Source of the DNA: Lichenicoccus sp965277665
GTDB taxonomy: Bacteria > Pseudomonadota > Alphaproteobacteria > Acetobacterales > Acetobacteraceae
DNA: 64,000 nucleotides
Direction of reading: 5' to 3'
Assembly: GCF_965277665.1 (NCBI RefSeq)
Contig: NZ_OZ255835.1
Coordinates: 248,001-312,000, forward strand
The notes under the pieces were generated by a model. That model was not told the origin of the DNA. It ran no database searches and saw only the letters and a program-made list of their open reading frames with translations. Of the stretch, positions 44,189-52,702 are shown one piece after another. Within the stretch, counting starts at the first letter, position 1, and every line of letters begins with the position of its first letter. The translations under genes and the position numbers were made by a program.

Positions 44189-44986
44189 CTAACGCGCCAG
44201 CACCCGGGATCGCTGCGTCGCCGCTTCGATCGCCGCCGGGATCGAGGCCGGCCACGCCGACGGGCCCATCAGGATGTCCAGCGCGCTCGCGGTGGTGCCC
44301 CCCGGGCTGGTGACCGCGCGCCGCAGGGAGGCGGCGTCCTCGTGCGGTGCGGCATCGAGCAGCGCGCCGGCGCCGCTGACGGTCAGCCGGGCCAGCTGTC
44401 GGGCGAGCGGCGGCGGCAGGCCTTGTTCGATGCCGGCAGCCTCCAGCAGCTCGGCCAGCAGGAAGACATAGGCGGGACCACTGCCGGAGAGCGCGGTGAC
44501 CGGGTCCAGCAGCGCCTCGTCCTCGACCCAGGCGGTAGCACCCACCGCCGCCAGCAGCCGCTCGCACAGCTCGCGCTGGGACGCGCGCACGTCAGGCCCG
44601 GCACAGGCCACCGTGATCCCGCGCCCGATGGCCGCCGGCGTATTCGGCATCGCCCGCACGATGGCGGCCGCCGGGCCGAGGGCGCTGGCCAAGCCCGAAA
44701 TCGACCGCCCCGCCATGATCGACAGCACCACCGCGTCACGCGCGAACGGCACCACCGAAGGCAAGATGGCATCCACCGCCTGCGGCTTGACCGCCAGGAT
44801 GACGATCTCCGGCTTGAAGGAGGCGGCCACCAGGCTCGCATCCTTGACCCAAAGATGCGGCGCCGGCACCTCGGCCGCTCCCGGATCAACCACTACCGAT
44901 TGGGATAAACCCTGAGCGTCCCAACCGCGCAGCAGCGCCGTCCCCATACGCCCACAACCAATCAGCAGCAGCGGCGGGATCGCCAC
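44189..44986 (-). CDS. proC: pyrroline-5-carboxylate reductase
   Basis: Last step of proline synthesis: NAD(P)H reduction of pyrroline-5-carboxylate. The 265-residue product starts at GTG 44986 with LLIGCGRMGTALL (nucleotide loop). It contains VILAVKPQAVD, MPNTPAAIGRG, ALSGSGPAYVFLLAELLEAAG (the ProC signature) and the C-terminal TSPGGTTASAL. The family-A repeat lies only seven bases upstream of the start, so the ribosome-binding region lies between or within its arm. It is followed by the TetR/COQ9-like gene. Confidence 0.96.
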   Translation of the reverse strand: MAIPPLLLIGCGRMGTALLRGWDAQGLSQSVVVDPGAAEVPAPHLWVKDASLVAASFKPEIVILAVKPQAVDAILPSVVPFARDAVVLSIMAGRSISGLASALGPAAAIVRAMPNTPAAIGRGITVACAGPDVRASQRELCERLLAAVGATAWVEDEALLDPVTALSGSGPAYVFLLAELLEAAGIEQGLPPPLARQLARLTVSGAGALLDAAPHEDAASLRRAVTSPGGTTASALDILMGPSAWPASIPAAIEAATQRSRVLAR

Positions 44987-44992
44987 CAGCTC

Positions 44993-45155
44993 AGAGCCCG
45001 TTCGAGAATGTGCTACGGCGAGTCAGAGGCGCCCCCATGGCGCCGCCCGTCGTGACTTCCCGAGCACCGGAGCGGAGCGGCCGTCTGGCCGTGAGCACCG
45101 GAGCGCAGGAAAGGCGCGTCGGATGACCGCCGTAGTGCATTCTCGGACGGGCTCT
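44993..45155. repeat. long palindromic element, family A copy 6
   Basis: AGAGCCCGTTCGAGAATGTG at the left pairs with the right end (reverse complement AGAGCCCGTCCGAGAATGCA), continuing as CTACGGCG. The core is inverted relative to copies 2-5: GGCGCCGCCCGTCGTGAC, GAGCACCGGAGCGGAGCGGCC, GTCTGGCC, GTGAGCACCGGAGCGCAG. The right edge overlaps the ybjN stop codon (TAGAGCCC on the minus strand), and the left edge is seven bases from the proC start, so it separates two genes read in the same direction. Confidence 0.88.
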
Positions 45156-45657
45156 AGGCTTCGCCGGCGCATTCTAGCATGGCGGCTTCTAAGGCGTCGG
45201 TCGGCGACTTGCCGCCCCAGAGCACGAACTGGAAGGCCGGATAGAACCGCTCGCACTCGGTGATGGCGATATCCACCATGTCCTCGAGGCTCTCCGCCGA
45301 GGCACCCGGGGCGCCGCGCAGCAGCACGGAGTGGCGGAACAGCGGCATGCCGTCCTCCGGATCCATGCCGAAATGCCCGATCCAGAGCCGCTCGTTGGCC
45401 AGTGCGAGCAGCTCGAACAGGGCGCGGCGCTGCGAGGCTGGGACCTTCAGGTCGAACGCGCAGGTGAAGTGCATGGCGCTGATCTCGCGCGACCAGGAAA
45501 AATACAGCCCGTAGTCGCACCATTTCCCCGGCGCCTCGACGGCCATCTCGGTATCGGTCCGGCGGTCGAAGGTCCAGTCGTAGCCGCCCACGATCTGTTC
45601 CATCAGGTCGAGCGGGTTGGCGGCGGTGGGCTGGCTCTCGATTGTCAGAGCAGGCAT
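45154..45657 (-). CDS. YbjN domain-containing protein
   Basis: A 167-residue type III secretion chaperone-like fold protein. Blocks are NPLDLMEQIVGGYDWTFDR, WCDYGLYFSWSREISAMHFT, ASQRRALFELLALANERLWI, GHFGMDPEDGMPLFRHSVLL and ITECERFYPAFQFVLWGG, matching the alphaproteobacterial YbjN family that usually precedes proC. Its biochemical role is unsettled; E. coli YbjN affects motility and stress gene expression. The stop codon TAG is part of the family-A repeat boundary. Confidence 0.9.
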   Translation of the reverse strand: MPALTIESQPTAANPLDLMEQIVGGYDWTFDRRTDTEMAVEAPGKWCDYGLYFSWSREISAMHFTCAFDLKVPASQRRALFELLALANERLWIGHFGMDPEDGMPLFRHSVLLRGAPGASAESLEDMVDIAITECERFYPAFQFVLWGGKSPTDALEAAMLECAGEA

Positions 45658-45827
45658 GCGGGGCTCCCCAATGTGGAGGAAGGCCCGGCGCGATCCGGGC
45701 CCCTACGTCTGCGTGTCAGGCGGATGGACGCGACTCCGACGCTCGCGCCGCTGCCCTACCTGGGAGGATGACCCCCAAGTTCAGCCTATGGATGCGCTGC
45801 GCGCACTGCAAGCCGCATCAAGGCTCT

Positions 45828-45841
45828 ACCGGAAAACCGGT
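45828..45841 (-). terminator. small hairpin behind ubiK
   Basis: ACCGG-AAAA-CCGGT (5-bp stem) lies six bases beyond the end of the UbiK-like gene. It lacks a following T-run on the minus strand, so factor-independent termination is doubtful. The surrounding gap 45658-45846 has no convincing gene. Confidence 0.3.
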
Positions 45842-45846
45842 GCAGG

Positions 45847-46254
45847 CTAGCCGGGCGGTCCGCCCGGGGCACCGTGGCTGGCGTGCGGGTCATGCGCGGC
45901 GGGAGGCAGCGCGTCGCCGTCGGCCGCATCATCAGGCGCCGCCGACGGCTCCGGTGCCGGAGTCGCGTCCAGGTCGGCCTGCGGAGTCGCTCGCAGGGCC
46001 GCGAGATGCGCGTCCAGGCGAGCCTCGAGGGTAGCGATCCGCAGGTCGGCGGCTTCCTGGCCGGCGCGCGCCTGGGCGGCAAGCTCGCCCACCACCTCGA
46101 ACTCCTCCCGGCGCACCAGCGAGAGCGAGGCCAGCGCCTCGTCGACCCGGGTGCGCACCAGCGCGCCGAGCTCCTCGCCGATCCCGGCGATGGCGGAGAA
46201 GGCGCCACCTGCGACCCCTGCGATGTCATCGAAGAATTTGCTGCGCTCGACCAT
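45847..46254 (-). CDS. UbiK-type accessory factor (BMFP/YqiC family)
   Basis: A 135-residue protein: N-terminal helices (SKFFDDIAGVAGGAFSAIAGIGEELGAL), RREEFEVVGELAAQAR, and a coiled coil (DLRIATLEARLDAHLAALRA), which is the YqiC/UbiK layout. The C-terminal 45 residues are Ala/Pro/Asp/His-rich and probably disordered. UbiK supports ubiquinone synthesis under aerobic conditions and binds lipids. The gene is divergent from hldD and belongs to the conserved ubiK/lgt/midA/pgeF neighbourhood. Confidence 0.82.
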   Translation of the reverse strand: MVERSKFFDDIAGVAGGAFSAIAGIGEELGALVRTRVDEALASLSLVRREEFEVVGELAAQARAGQEAADLRIATLEARLDAHLAALRATPQADLDATPAPEPSAAPDDAADGDALPPAAHDPHASHGAPGGPPG

Positions 46255-46399
46255 GACCGGGCTTCCCTGCCTGAACCCAGGTCATATCGTGCGGCCCCGA
46301 CGCTCTGCCAATCGCTGTCGTGCGCTTTTGGATGCGCTTTCGGGCGTGATTCCGGGCGCGGTTTTGCCGGCCCCGCCGCGACCCCCTATAAGCCCGGCG

Positions 46400-47380
46400 A
46401 TGATCCTCATCACCGGCGGTGCCGGCTTCATCGGTTCCTGCCTGCACGCGGCGCTGGCGGCGCGCGGCGTGCCCGCCATCGTCTCGGACTGGCTGGGCTC
46501 CGCCGGCAAGTGGCGCAACCTGGCCCGGCATCCGCCCGAGCGCATCGTCCCTCCCGAGGCGCTCGACCGCTTCCTGGCCGAGCCGATGGGGCTGCAGGCA
46601 GTGGTGCATCTGGGCGCGATCAGCGAGACCACGGCGCGGGACGGCGACCTCGCCTGGCAGACCAATGTCGAGCTGTCGCGCCGGCTCTGGGACTGGTGCA
46701 CCGAGCGCCAGGTGCCGTTCCTCTATGCCTCGTCGGCAGCGACCTATGGCGCGGCCGCGGGGGCTGGCGCCTTCGATGACGATCCGGCACGACTCGACCG
46801 GCTGCGGCCGCTCAACCTGTACGGCTTCACCAAGCATGCCTTCGACCGGTTGGTGATGGCCCGGCTCGCGCGCGGCGAGCCGCACCCGCCGCAATGGGCC
46901 GGGCTGAAGTTCTTCAACGTCTATGGCCCGAACGAGCTGCACAAGGGCAGCATGATCTCGGTGGTGAAGCTCAAGTACGACGAGATCGCCGCCGGCGGGC
47001 CAGCCCGGCTGTTCCGCTCGGACCAGCCCGGCCTCGCCGACGGCGCGCAGAGCCGCGACTTCATCTGGGTCGGCGACATCGTGGAGATCATCCTCTGGCT
47101 GCTGGAGCATCCCGCGGTCAGCGGCCTGTTCAACTGCGGCACCGGCGTCGCGCGCAGCTATGTCGACCTCGCCACCGCCGTCTGCACCGCGGCCGGCCAG
47201 CCTGCGCGCATCGAATTCATCGACATACCGCAGGCCCTGCACGGCCAGTACCAGTCCTTCACCCAGGCCGACATGGGCCGGTTGCGGGCGGCCGGCTACG
47301 ACCACCAGTTCACCTCGCTGGAAGCCGGCGTCGCGCGCTATGTGCAGGATCATCTCCAGCGCGCTGATCCCTATCTTTGA
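46400..47380 (+). CDS. hldD: ADP-L-glycero-D-manno-heptose 6-epimerase
   Basis: Makes the heptose donor for the LPS inner core. The 326-residue extended SDR has MILITGGAGFIGSCL at the start, HLGAISETTARDGD, YASSAATYGAA (catalytic Ser/Thr), NLYGFTKHAFD (Tyr-x-x-x-Lys), FFNVYGPNELHKGSM and SRDFIWVGDIVEI. These are HldD/RfaD-specific blocks. ATG 46400 gives the expected length; the frame is open further upstream without similarity. It stands 37 bases before lgt. Confidence 0.93.
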   Translation: MILITGGAGFIGSCLHAALAARGVPAIVSDWLGSAGKWRNLARHPPERIVPPEALDRFLAEPMGLQAVVHLGAISETTARDGDLAWQTNVELSRRLWDWCTERQVPFLYASSAATYGAAAGAGAFDDDPARLDRLRPLNLYGFTKHAFDRLVMARLARGEPHPPQWAGLKFFNVYGPNELHKGSMISVVKLKYDEIAAGGPARLFRSDQPGLADGAQSRDFIWVGDIVEIILWLLEHPAVSGLFNCGTGVARSYVDLATAVCTAAGQPARIEFIDIPQALHGQYQSFTQADMGRLRAAGYDHQFTSLEAGVARYVQDHLQRADPYL

Positions 47381-47417
47381 GCGATCCTCCTGAACCATCC
47401 TCCAGCCGGACCGCGCG

Positions 47418-48230
47418 ATGCTGCCTGTCCTGATATTTCCGCAGTTCGACCCGGTGCTGGTGCATCTGGGGCCATTCGCCATACGCTGGTATGCGCTGGC
47501 CTACATCGTCAGCCTGGTCATCGGCTGGCGGGTGATGCGCCGGCTGGCGGCCTGGACGCCGGTCGCGGCGACCCCGCTGGAGGTCGACGACTTCCTGACT
47601 TGGGCGACCCTCGGCGTCGTGCTGGGCGGCCGGCTCGGCTACGTGCTGTTCTACCAGCCCGGCCTCTACTTCACCCACCCGTCGGCGATGCTGGAGCTGT
47701 GGCATGGCGGCATGAGCTTCCATGGCGGGGCGCTGGGGGTGATCATCGCGCTGCTGCTGTTCACCTGGCGGCGGCGCATCCCCCTGCTGCCGTTCGCCGA
47801 CCGGCTGTGCACGGTGGTGCCGATCGGGCTCGGCTTCGGCCGCGTCGCCAACTTCATCAACGGCGAGCTGTGGGGCCGGCCGGCATCGCCGTCGCTGCCC
47901 TGGGCGATGATCTTCCCGGATGTGGACACCATCCCCCGGCATCCGTCGGAACTCTATGAGGCGCTGCTCGAAGGCGTGCTGCTGTTCTGCATCCTGCTGG
48001 CGCTGGCCACCCGGGCGTCGGTGCGGACGCGGCCCGGCTTTCTGTCCGGCGCATTTCTGGCCGGCTATGCGGTGGCGCGGATGGTCGGCGAACTGTTCCG
48101 GCAGCCGGATGCGTTCCTCGGATTTCTCCCGTTCGGCGTGACCATGGGGCAGGTGCTGTCGGTGCCGATGCTGCTGGTCGGGCTCGCCTTGATGCTGAAC
48201 GCCCGGCTCCGAACGCCGGTGCCGGCTTGA
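47418..48230 (+). CDS. lgt: prolipoprotein diacylglyceryl transferase
   Basis: Inner-membrane enzyme that attaches diacylglycerol from phosphatidylglycerol to the lipobox cysteine. The 270-residue, about 7-helix product has GPFAIRWYALAYIVSL, VVLGGRLGYVLFY with the essential Tyr/Arg region, HGGMSFHGGALGV, GFGRVANFINGELWG (Lgt signature), and HPSELYEALLEGV. Its end overlaps the start of the midA-like gene by four bases (TTGA). It could modify the two lipoproteins encoded in this window. Confidence 0.96.
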   Translation: MLPVLIFPQFDPVLVHLGPFAIRWYALAYIVSLVIGWRVMRRLAAWTPVAATPLEVDDFLTWATLGVVLGGRLGYVLFYQPGLYFTHPSAMLELWHGGMSFHGGALGVIIALLLFTWRRRIPLLPFADRLCTVVPIGLGFGRVANFINGELWGRPASPSLPWAMIFPDVDTIPRHPSELYEALLEGVLLFCILLALATRASVRTRPGFLSGAFLAGYAVARMVGELFRQPDAFLGFLPFGVTMGQVLSVPMLLVGLALMLNARLRTPVPA

Positions 48231-49231
48231 ACGAAGCGGTTCCCGAACGGCTCGACCGGTTCATGGCGCGTGCCAACACCGCCTACTATGCCAGGCACGA
48301 CCCATTCGCCGACTTCACCACCGCGCCCGAGATCAGCCAGGCCTTCGGCGAGATCCTCGGCGCCTGGGCCACAGTGGTCTGGCGGTCGATGGGGCGGCCG
48401 GATCCGGTGATCCTCGCGGAAGCCGGGCCTGGGCGCGGCACGCTGATGGCGGATGCCCTGCGCCTGGTCGCGCGACTGGCGCCGGATTTCGCCGCCGCCC
48501 TGCGGCTGCACCTGGTCGAGACCTCGCCGCGGCTGCGCGCGGTGCAGGCCCGGAGCCTGGCGGCTCATGCCGCGCCGGTCTGGCACGAGACGATTGAGGC
48601 GCTGCCGGACGGTCCGCTCATCCTGCTCGCCAACGAGTTCCTCGACGCCCTGCCGATCCGGCAGTTCGTGCGGGTGGCGGCCGGGTGGTGCGAACGCCAT
48701 GTCTCGCCGCGGGGCTTCGAACTGCTCGCCTGCGCCGAGCCGCCGCTGCCGCGCGGGCGTCTCGATTTGGTACCGGACGGCGGCGTGATTGAGGTCTGCG
48801 CGCCGGCCTTGCAGCTGACGGCGCGGCTCTGCGGCAGGCTGTCCCGGCAGGGGGGTGCCGCGCTGTTCCTCGATTACGGGCCCGGGGTGGCAGGCCACGG
48901 CGATACGTTGCAGGCGCTCAGGGACGGCGCGCCGACCGATCCGCGGCATGCGCCGGGGGAGGCGGATCTCACCGCCCATGTCGACTTCCCGGCGCTGCTT
49001 GGCGTGGCCGGCGACGCCGCGGCCTATGGTCCGTTGCCGCAGGGAAGGTTCCTCTCGAGCCTGGGCCTGTTCGCGCGGATCGAGCGGCTGGCCCAGGCGC
49101 AGCCGCCGGTCCAGGCAGGCGGCCTGGTCGAGGCGGCGCACCGGCTGGTGGATCCGGCGCGCATGGGCAGCCTGTTCAAGGCGATCGCCTTCTGTCATCC
49201 CGCGCTGCCGGTGCCCCCCGGCTTTGCCTAG
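48227..49231 (+). CDS. MidA/NDUFAF7-type SAM-dependent methyltransferase
   Basis: A 334-residue product from TTG 48227, which overlaps the lgt stop codon. Blocks are YYARHDPFADFTTAPEISQAFG, ILAEAGPGRGTLMADALR (motif I), LHLVETSPRLRAVQ, LLANEFLDALPIRQFV, and ALFLDYGPG. This is the DUF185 family; in mitochondria NDUFAF7 methylates an arginine of complex I subunit NDUFS2. A role in respiratory complex I assembly is plausible in this bacterium. It is followed 22 bases later by pgeF. Confidence 0.9.
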   Translation: MNEAVPERLDRFMARANTAYYARHDPFADFTTAPEISQAFGEILGAWATVVWRSMGRPDPVILAEAGPGRGTLMADALRLVARLAPDFAAALRLHLVETSPRLRAVQARSLAAHAAPVWHETIEALPDGPLILLANEFLDALPIRQFVRVAAGWCERHVSPRGFELLACAEPPLPRGRLDLVPDGGVIEVCAPALQLTARLCGRLSRQGGAALFLDYGPGVAGHGDTLQALRDGAPTDPRHAPGEADLTAHVDFPALLGVAGDAAAYGPLPQGRFLSSLGLFARIERLAQAQPPVQAGGLVEAAHRLVDPARMGSLFKAIAFCHPALPVPPGFA

Positions 49232-49253
49232 TTCCAGCATGGGAGCTTCCAGC

Positions 49254-50042
49254 ATGACTGCAAGCCTGCCGGTCCCCGTTCTCGCCAGCCCCCTGCTGGA
49301 CGGCGTGCCGCACGGCTTCTTCACGCGTGCGGGCGGCGTCTCGCAGGGTTCGTTCGCGAGCCTGAACTGCAGCATCAACTCCGGCGACGACCCGGCCGCG
49401 CTGGCGGAAAACCGGGCCCGCGTCGCCGCGGCCATGGGCGTGGCACCGGAGCGGCTGCTCGGCCTGACCCAGGTGCACGGCACGGACTGCGTGAACGTCG
49501 CGGAGCCGTGGCCCCCCGGGGCCGGACCGCGCGCCGATGCGATGGCGACCCGGCAGCCCGGCCTGGCGCTGGGCATCATCACTGCCGATTGCGCGCCGGT
49601 TCTGCTGGCCGACCGCGGGCATGGCGTGGTGGCGGCGGTGCATGCCGGCTGGCGCGGCGCGGCCGCGGGCGTGCTGGAGGCGGCGGTGCGGGCGATGCTG
49701 GATCTCGGCGCGAGCCGGGAAGCGATCGTGGCGGCGGTGGGACCGTGCATCGGCGCCGCTTCCTACGAGGTCGGCGAAGACCTGAGCGACACCGTCGAAG
49801 CGGCCGGCTTCGAAGCCGGCCGCTTCTTCTCCCCGGGCCGGCGCCCGGGCCATCTGCAGTTCGACCTGCCGGGCTACTGCGTGGCGCGGCTGCTCGCGTG
49901 CGGCATTGCGGCGGCCGGCTGGCTCGGCTGCGACACCCTGCCGGACACGGCGCGGTTCTTCAGCCATCGGCGCCGGACGCTCGCCGGCGGCGGCGCGATC
50001 GGCCACCAGATCTCGGTCATCGTCTCGGCAGGCCCGGCATGA
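49254..50042 (+). CDS. pgeF: peptidoglycan editing factor PgeF (laccase-domain, COG1496)
   Basis: A 262-residue protein that in E. coli removes wrongly incorporated Ser-containing UDP-MurNAc peptides and elsewhere shows adenosine deaminase/phosphorylase activity. GFFTRAGGVSQGSFASLNCS, LTQVHGTDCVNV (His), TADCAPVLLAD (Cys), AAVHAGWRGAAAGVLEAAV (His) and FSHRRR are family blocks with the zinc ligands. GGGAG is eight bases before ATG 49254; ATG 49239 is possible. Its stop codon overlaps the next ATG. Confidence 0.93.
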   Translation: MTASLPVPVLASPLLDGVPHGFFTRAGGVSQGSFASLNCSINSGDDPAALAENRARVAAAMGVAPERLLGLTQVHGTDCVNVAEPWPPGAGPRADAMATRQPGLALGIITADCAPVLLADRGHGVVAAVHAGWRGAAAGVLEAAVRAMLDLGASREAIVAAVGPCIGAASYEVGEDLSDTVEAAGFEAGRFFSPGRRPGHLQFDLPGYCVARLLACGIAAAGWLGCDTLPDTARFFSHRRRTLAGGGAIGHQISVIVSAGPA

Positions 50043-50968
50043 GGCCGCTCGCGACTTGCCTGGGCATGGCCGGCCTGCTGCTGCTCGCGGCGTGCGGCGA
50101 CCTGCCGCATCCGTTCGCCGGCGATCCGGGCGGGATCGGGCCGCGGCTCGCGGTGCCCCCGCCGACGCGCCTCGCGGTGCCGTCGCCCGATGCGGCCATG
50201 CTGCCGGCCAGCGGCGCCACCCTGTTCGCGGCCGATATCGCGCAGTCGCTGCTGGCGCAGGAGGTGCCCGCGGTGCAGCAGCCCGCCAGGCCCGGCGACT
50301 GGCGGCTGCAGATCGCGGCCAGCCGGCAGCCGGGGGGCGTGGTGCCGAGCTACAGCGTGTTCGGACCCGGCAACGACCTGCGCGGCACGGTGCAGGGCGC
50401 GCCGGTCACGACGGCCGCCTGGGCGGCGGGGAACGCGCAGGCGCTGGCGGCGGCGGCGTCGGAAGCCGGCCCGAAGCTCGCCGACCTGCTGACCGGCATC
50501 CAGGCGGCGCAGATGCAGTCCGACCCGCACAGCCTGATGAACCGGCCGGCCAAGGTGTATTTCACCGGCGTCACCGGAGCCCCGGGGGACGGCGACCTCT
50601 CGCTCGCGCGGCAGATGGCGGTCTCGCTGCCCGATGGCGGCAACGTCATCCAGAACACCGCCAGGGGGGCCGACTTCACCCTGCGCGGCGTCGTCACGGT
50701 GAAGCATCTCGATGCGAGGACCGACCATGTCGAGATCGTCTGGACGGTGACCGGGGCCACCGGAGCGGAGGCCGGCAAGGTGGCGCAACTGAACGACATC
50801 CCGGCGCATACGCTGGACGCCTACTGGGGCGATGTCGCCGTGGTGGTGGCGCGCGAGGCCGCCGGTGGCGTGCGCCAGGTGATCACCAACAATTCCGGCC
50901 GCGCGCACAAGCCGATCCCGCCACCCAAGGCCGGGACGCCGAGGCCTGGGACGCTGCCGAAGGCGTGA
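50039..50968 (+). CDS. lipoprotein of unknown function
   Basis: A 309-residue product whose N-terminus is a lipoprotein signal (CLGMAGLLLLAACG, lipobox LLAAC with Cys about 19). The mature part has an Ala/Pro-rich lead, then a domain with WRLQIAASRQ, SYSVFGPGNDLRGTVQG, ALAAAASEAGPKLADLL, PAKVYFTGVTGAPGDGDLSLAR and DHVEIVWTVTGATGA, and a Pro/Lys tail. No family is named with confidence. It is coupled to pgeF (ATGA overlap) and conserved in position in related genomes as far as recalled. A cell-envelope role is inferred from the lipobox and neighbours. Confidence 0.75.
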   Translation: MRPLATCLGMAGLLLLAACGDLPHPFAGDPGGIGPRLAVPPPTRLAVPSPDAAMLPASGATLFAADIAQSLLAQEVPAVQQPARPGDWRLQIAASRQPGGVVPSYSVFGPGNDLRGTVQGAPVTTAAWAAGNAQALAAAASEAGPKLADLLTGIQAAQMQSDPHSLMNRPAKVYFTGVTGAPGDGDLSLARQMAVSLPDGGNVIQNTARGADFTLRGVVTVKHLDARTDHVEIVWTVTGATGAEAGKVAQLNDIPAHTLDAYWGDVAVVVAREAAGGVRQVITNNSGRAHKPIPPPKAGTPRPGTLPKA

Positions 50969-51017
50969 CAGTCCCATGACGTGTTGCTAAAAGGCGCGGC
51001 GTTCCGGAGCCGCCGAG

Positions 51018-51950
51018 ATGAAGATCGTTGCCTGCAACAGCAACCGGCCGCTGGCGGAAGCGGTCGCCGCGGCGCTCAACCTGCCGCTCTGCCGCGCCCT
51101 GGTCCGCCGATTTGCCGACATGGAGATCTTCGTCGAGATCCAGGAGAACGTCCGCGGCGAGGACGTGTTCGTGGTGCAGAGCACCTGCTACCCGACCAAC
51201 GACAACCTGATGGAACTGCTGATCATGCTGGACGCGCTGCGGCGCGGCTCGGCCCGGCGGATCACCGCGGTGATGCCGTATTTCGGCTATGCCAGGCAGG
51301 ACCGCAAGTCCGGCCCGCGCACCCCGATCAGCGCCAAGCTGGTGGCCAACCTGATCGTCGAGGCCGGCGCCAACCGCGTGCTCACGATGGACCTGCATGC
51401 CGGTCAGATCCAGGGCTTCTTCGACATCCCGGTGGACAACCTGTTTGCAGCACCCCTGTTCACCCGCGACATCCGCGAACGCTACCCCGCGCGAGACCTG
51501 ATGATCGTCTCGCCCGACGTCGGCGGCGTGGTGCGGGCGCGCCAGCTCGCGAAACGGCTGAACACCGATCTTGCCATCATCGACAAGCGGCGCGAGCGCG
51601 CCGGGGTGTCCGAGGTGATGAACGTGATCGGCGACGTGTCCAAGCGGCACTGCATCCTGGTCGACGACATCATCGACAGCGGCGGCTCGCTGTGCAATGC
51701 GGCGAGCGCCCTGATCGGCGCGGGTGCCAGTTCGGTCAGCGCCTATGTCACCCACGGCGTGCTGACCGGCGGCGCGGTCGCCCGCGTCGCCGCCTCGCCG
51801 ATCGAGATGATGACCATCACCGACAGCATCCTGGGCAGCGAGGCGGTGCGCGTCTCCGCCAATGTCCGCCAGATCAGCATCGCGCAGCTGCTCGCCAACG
51901 CCATGCGGGCGATCTCCGACGAGAGCTCCGTAAGCTCTCTGTTTGACTAA
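51018..51950 (+). CDS. prs: ribose-phosphate pyrophosphokinase
   Basis: Makes PRPP from ribose 5-phosphate and ATP for nucleotides, histidine and tryptophan. The 310-residue product has MKIVACNSNRPLAEAVA, RFADMEIFVEIQENVRGEDV, TAVMPYFGYARQDRK, TMDLHAGQIQGFFDIPVDNL, VSPDVGGVVRARQLA and the PRPP loop CILVDDIIDSGGSL. All catalytic blocks are intact. It is followed 13 bases later by a phosphatase gene. Confidence 0.97.
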   Translation: MKIVACNSNRPLAEAVAAALNLPLCRALVRRFADMEIFVEIQENVRGEDVFVVQSTCYPTNDNLMELLIMLDALRRGSARRITAVMPYFGYARQDRKSGPRTPISAKLVANLIVEAGANRVLTMDLHAGQIQGFFDIPVDNLFAAPLFTRDIRERYPARDLMIVSPDVGGVVRARQLAKRLNTDLAIIDKRRERAGVSEVMNVIGDVSKRHCILVDDIIDSGGSLCNAASALIGAGASSVSAYVTHGVLTGGAVARVAASPIEMMTITDSILGSEAVRVSANVRQISIAQLLANAMRAISDESSVSSLFD

Positions 51951-51963
51951 AGGGGGCCGACTG

Positions 51964-52584
51964 ATGGCGATGCTCGAGCCCCGGAAATTCTGGTATCTGC
52001 GCCATGGCGAGACCGACTGGAACGCGCGCGGCCTGTCGCAGGGCCGCTCCGACATTGCGCTCAACGCCACTGGACTGGCGCAGGGCGAACAGGCCGGGCG
52101 CATCCTGGCCGAGCGTTCGGACCGCTACGGCCGCATCGCGCGCATCGTCTCCTCGCCGCTGCAGCGGGCGCTGCGCACCGCCGAGATCGCGGCGCGCGAC
52201 ATGGCTCTCACCGGGCATCCGGAGGTGTCGGTGAGCATCGACCCAGACCTGCAGGAGGTCTGCTTCGGGGTCCAGGAAGGGCAGCCGATGGGCGACTGGT
52301 ACGACAGCTGGATCGCCGGAGAGTACACGCCCGAAGGGGCCGAGCCTTTCGCCGAGCTCAAGGCGCGCGCGGCAGCTTCGGTCAATCGGGCCACCGCCCG
52401 GACGACCGACGATGGCGGGGGCGTGGTCATGATCGTGGCGCATGGCGCGCTGTTCCGGGCGTTGCGCGCGGCGATGCACCTGCCGGCGAACGTGCGGCTG
52501 CCGAACGCCGTGCCGCTCTGGCTGGAGCCCGGGCCGGACCCGGAAGCGCCATGGTCACTGACCGAGCTGAGCCAGGTCGCCTAA
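51964..52584 (+). CDS. histidine phosphatase family protein (phosphoglycerate mutase-like)
   Basis: A 206-residue phosphatase of the RHG family: WYLRHGETDWNARGLSQGRSD with the catalytic His in RHG, VSSPLQRALRTAE (second Arg), DPDLQEVCFGVQEG (acid), and VMIVAHGALFRAL (second His). AGGGGG lies before ATG 51964. The substrate could be a sugar phosphate or phosphoserine. It sits between prs and rplY. Confidence 0.9.
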   Translation: MAMLEPRKFWYLRHGETDWNARGLSQGRSDIALNATGLAQGEQAGRILAERSDRYGRIARIVSSPLQRALRTAEIAARDMALTGHPEVSVSIDPDLQEVCFGVQEGQPMGDWYDSWIAGEYTPEGAEPFAELKARAAASVNRATARTTDDGGGVVMIVAHGALFRALRAAMHLPANVRLPNAVPLWLEPGPDPEAPWSLTELSQVA

Positions 52585-52702
52585 GCCTGGGCAACCCTGC
52601 TCCTGACACCCGAGCCTTGCCCCTGCCGGGGGATTTCGCTACACCGCCGCACCGCGCTGGCACCCCTGGAGGCCGGCGTGCGCTAATCCTCGGGAGAGTT
52701 TT

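Noticed and set aside
45666..45850. Small plus-strand reading frame between ybjN and ubiK
   Set aside because: Short, Arg/Trp-rich, no ribosome-binding site and no resemblance to any family; judged non-coding.
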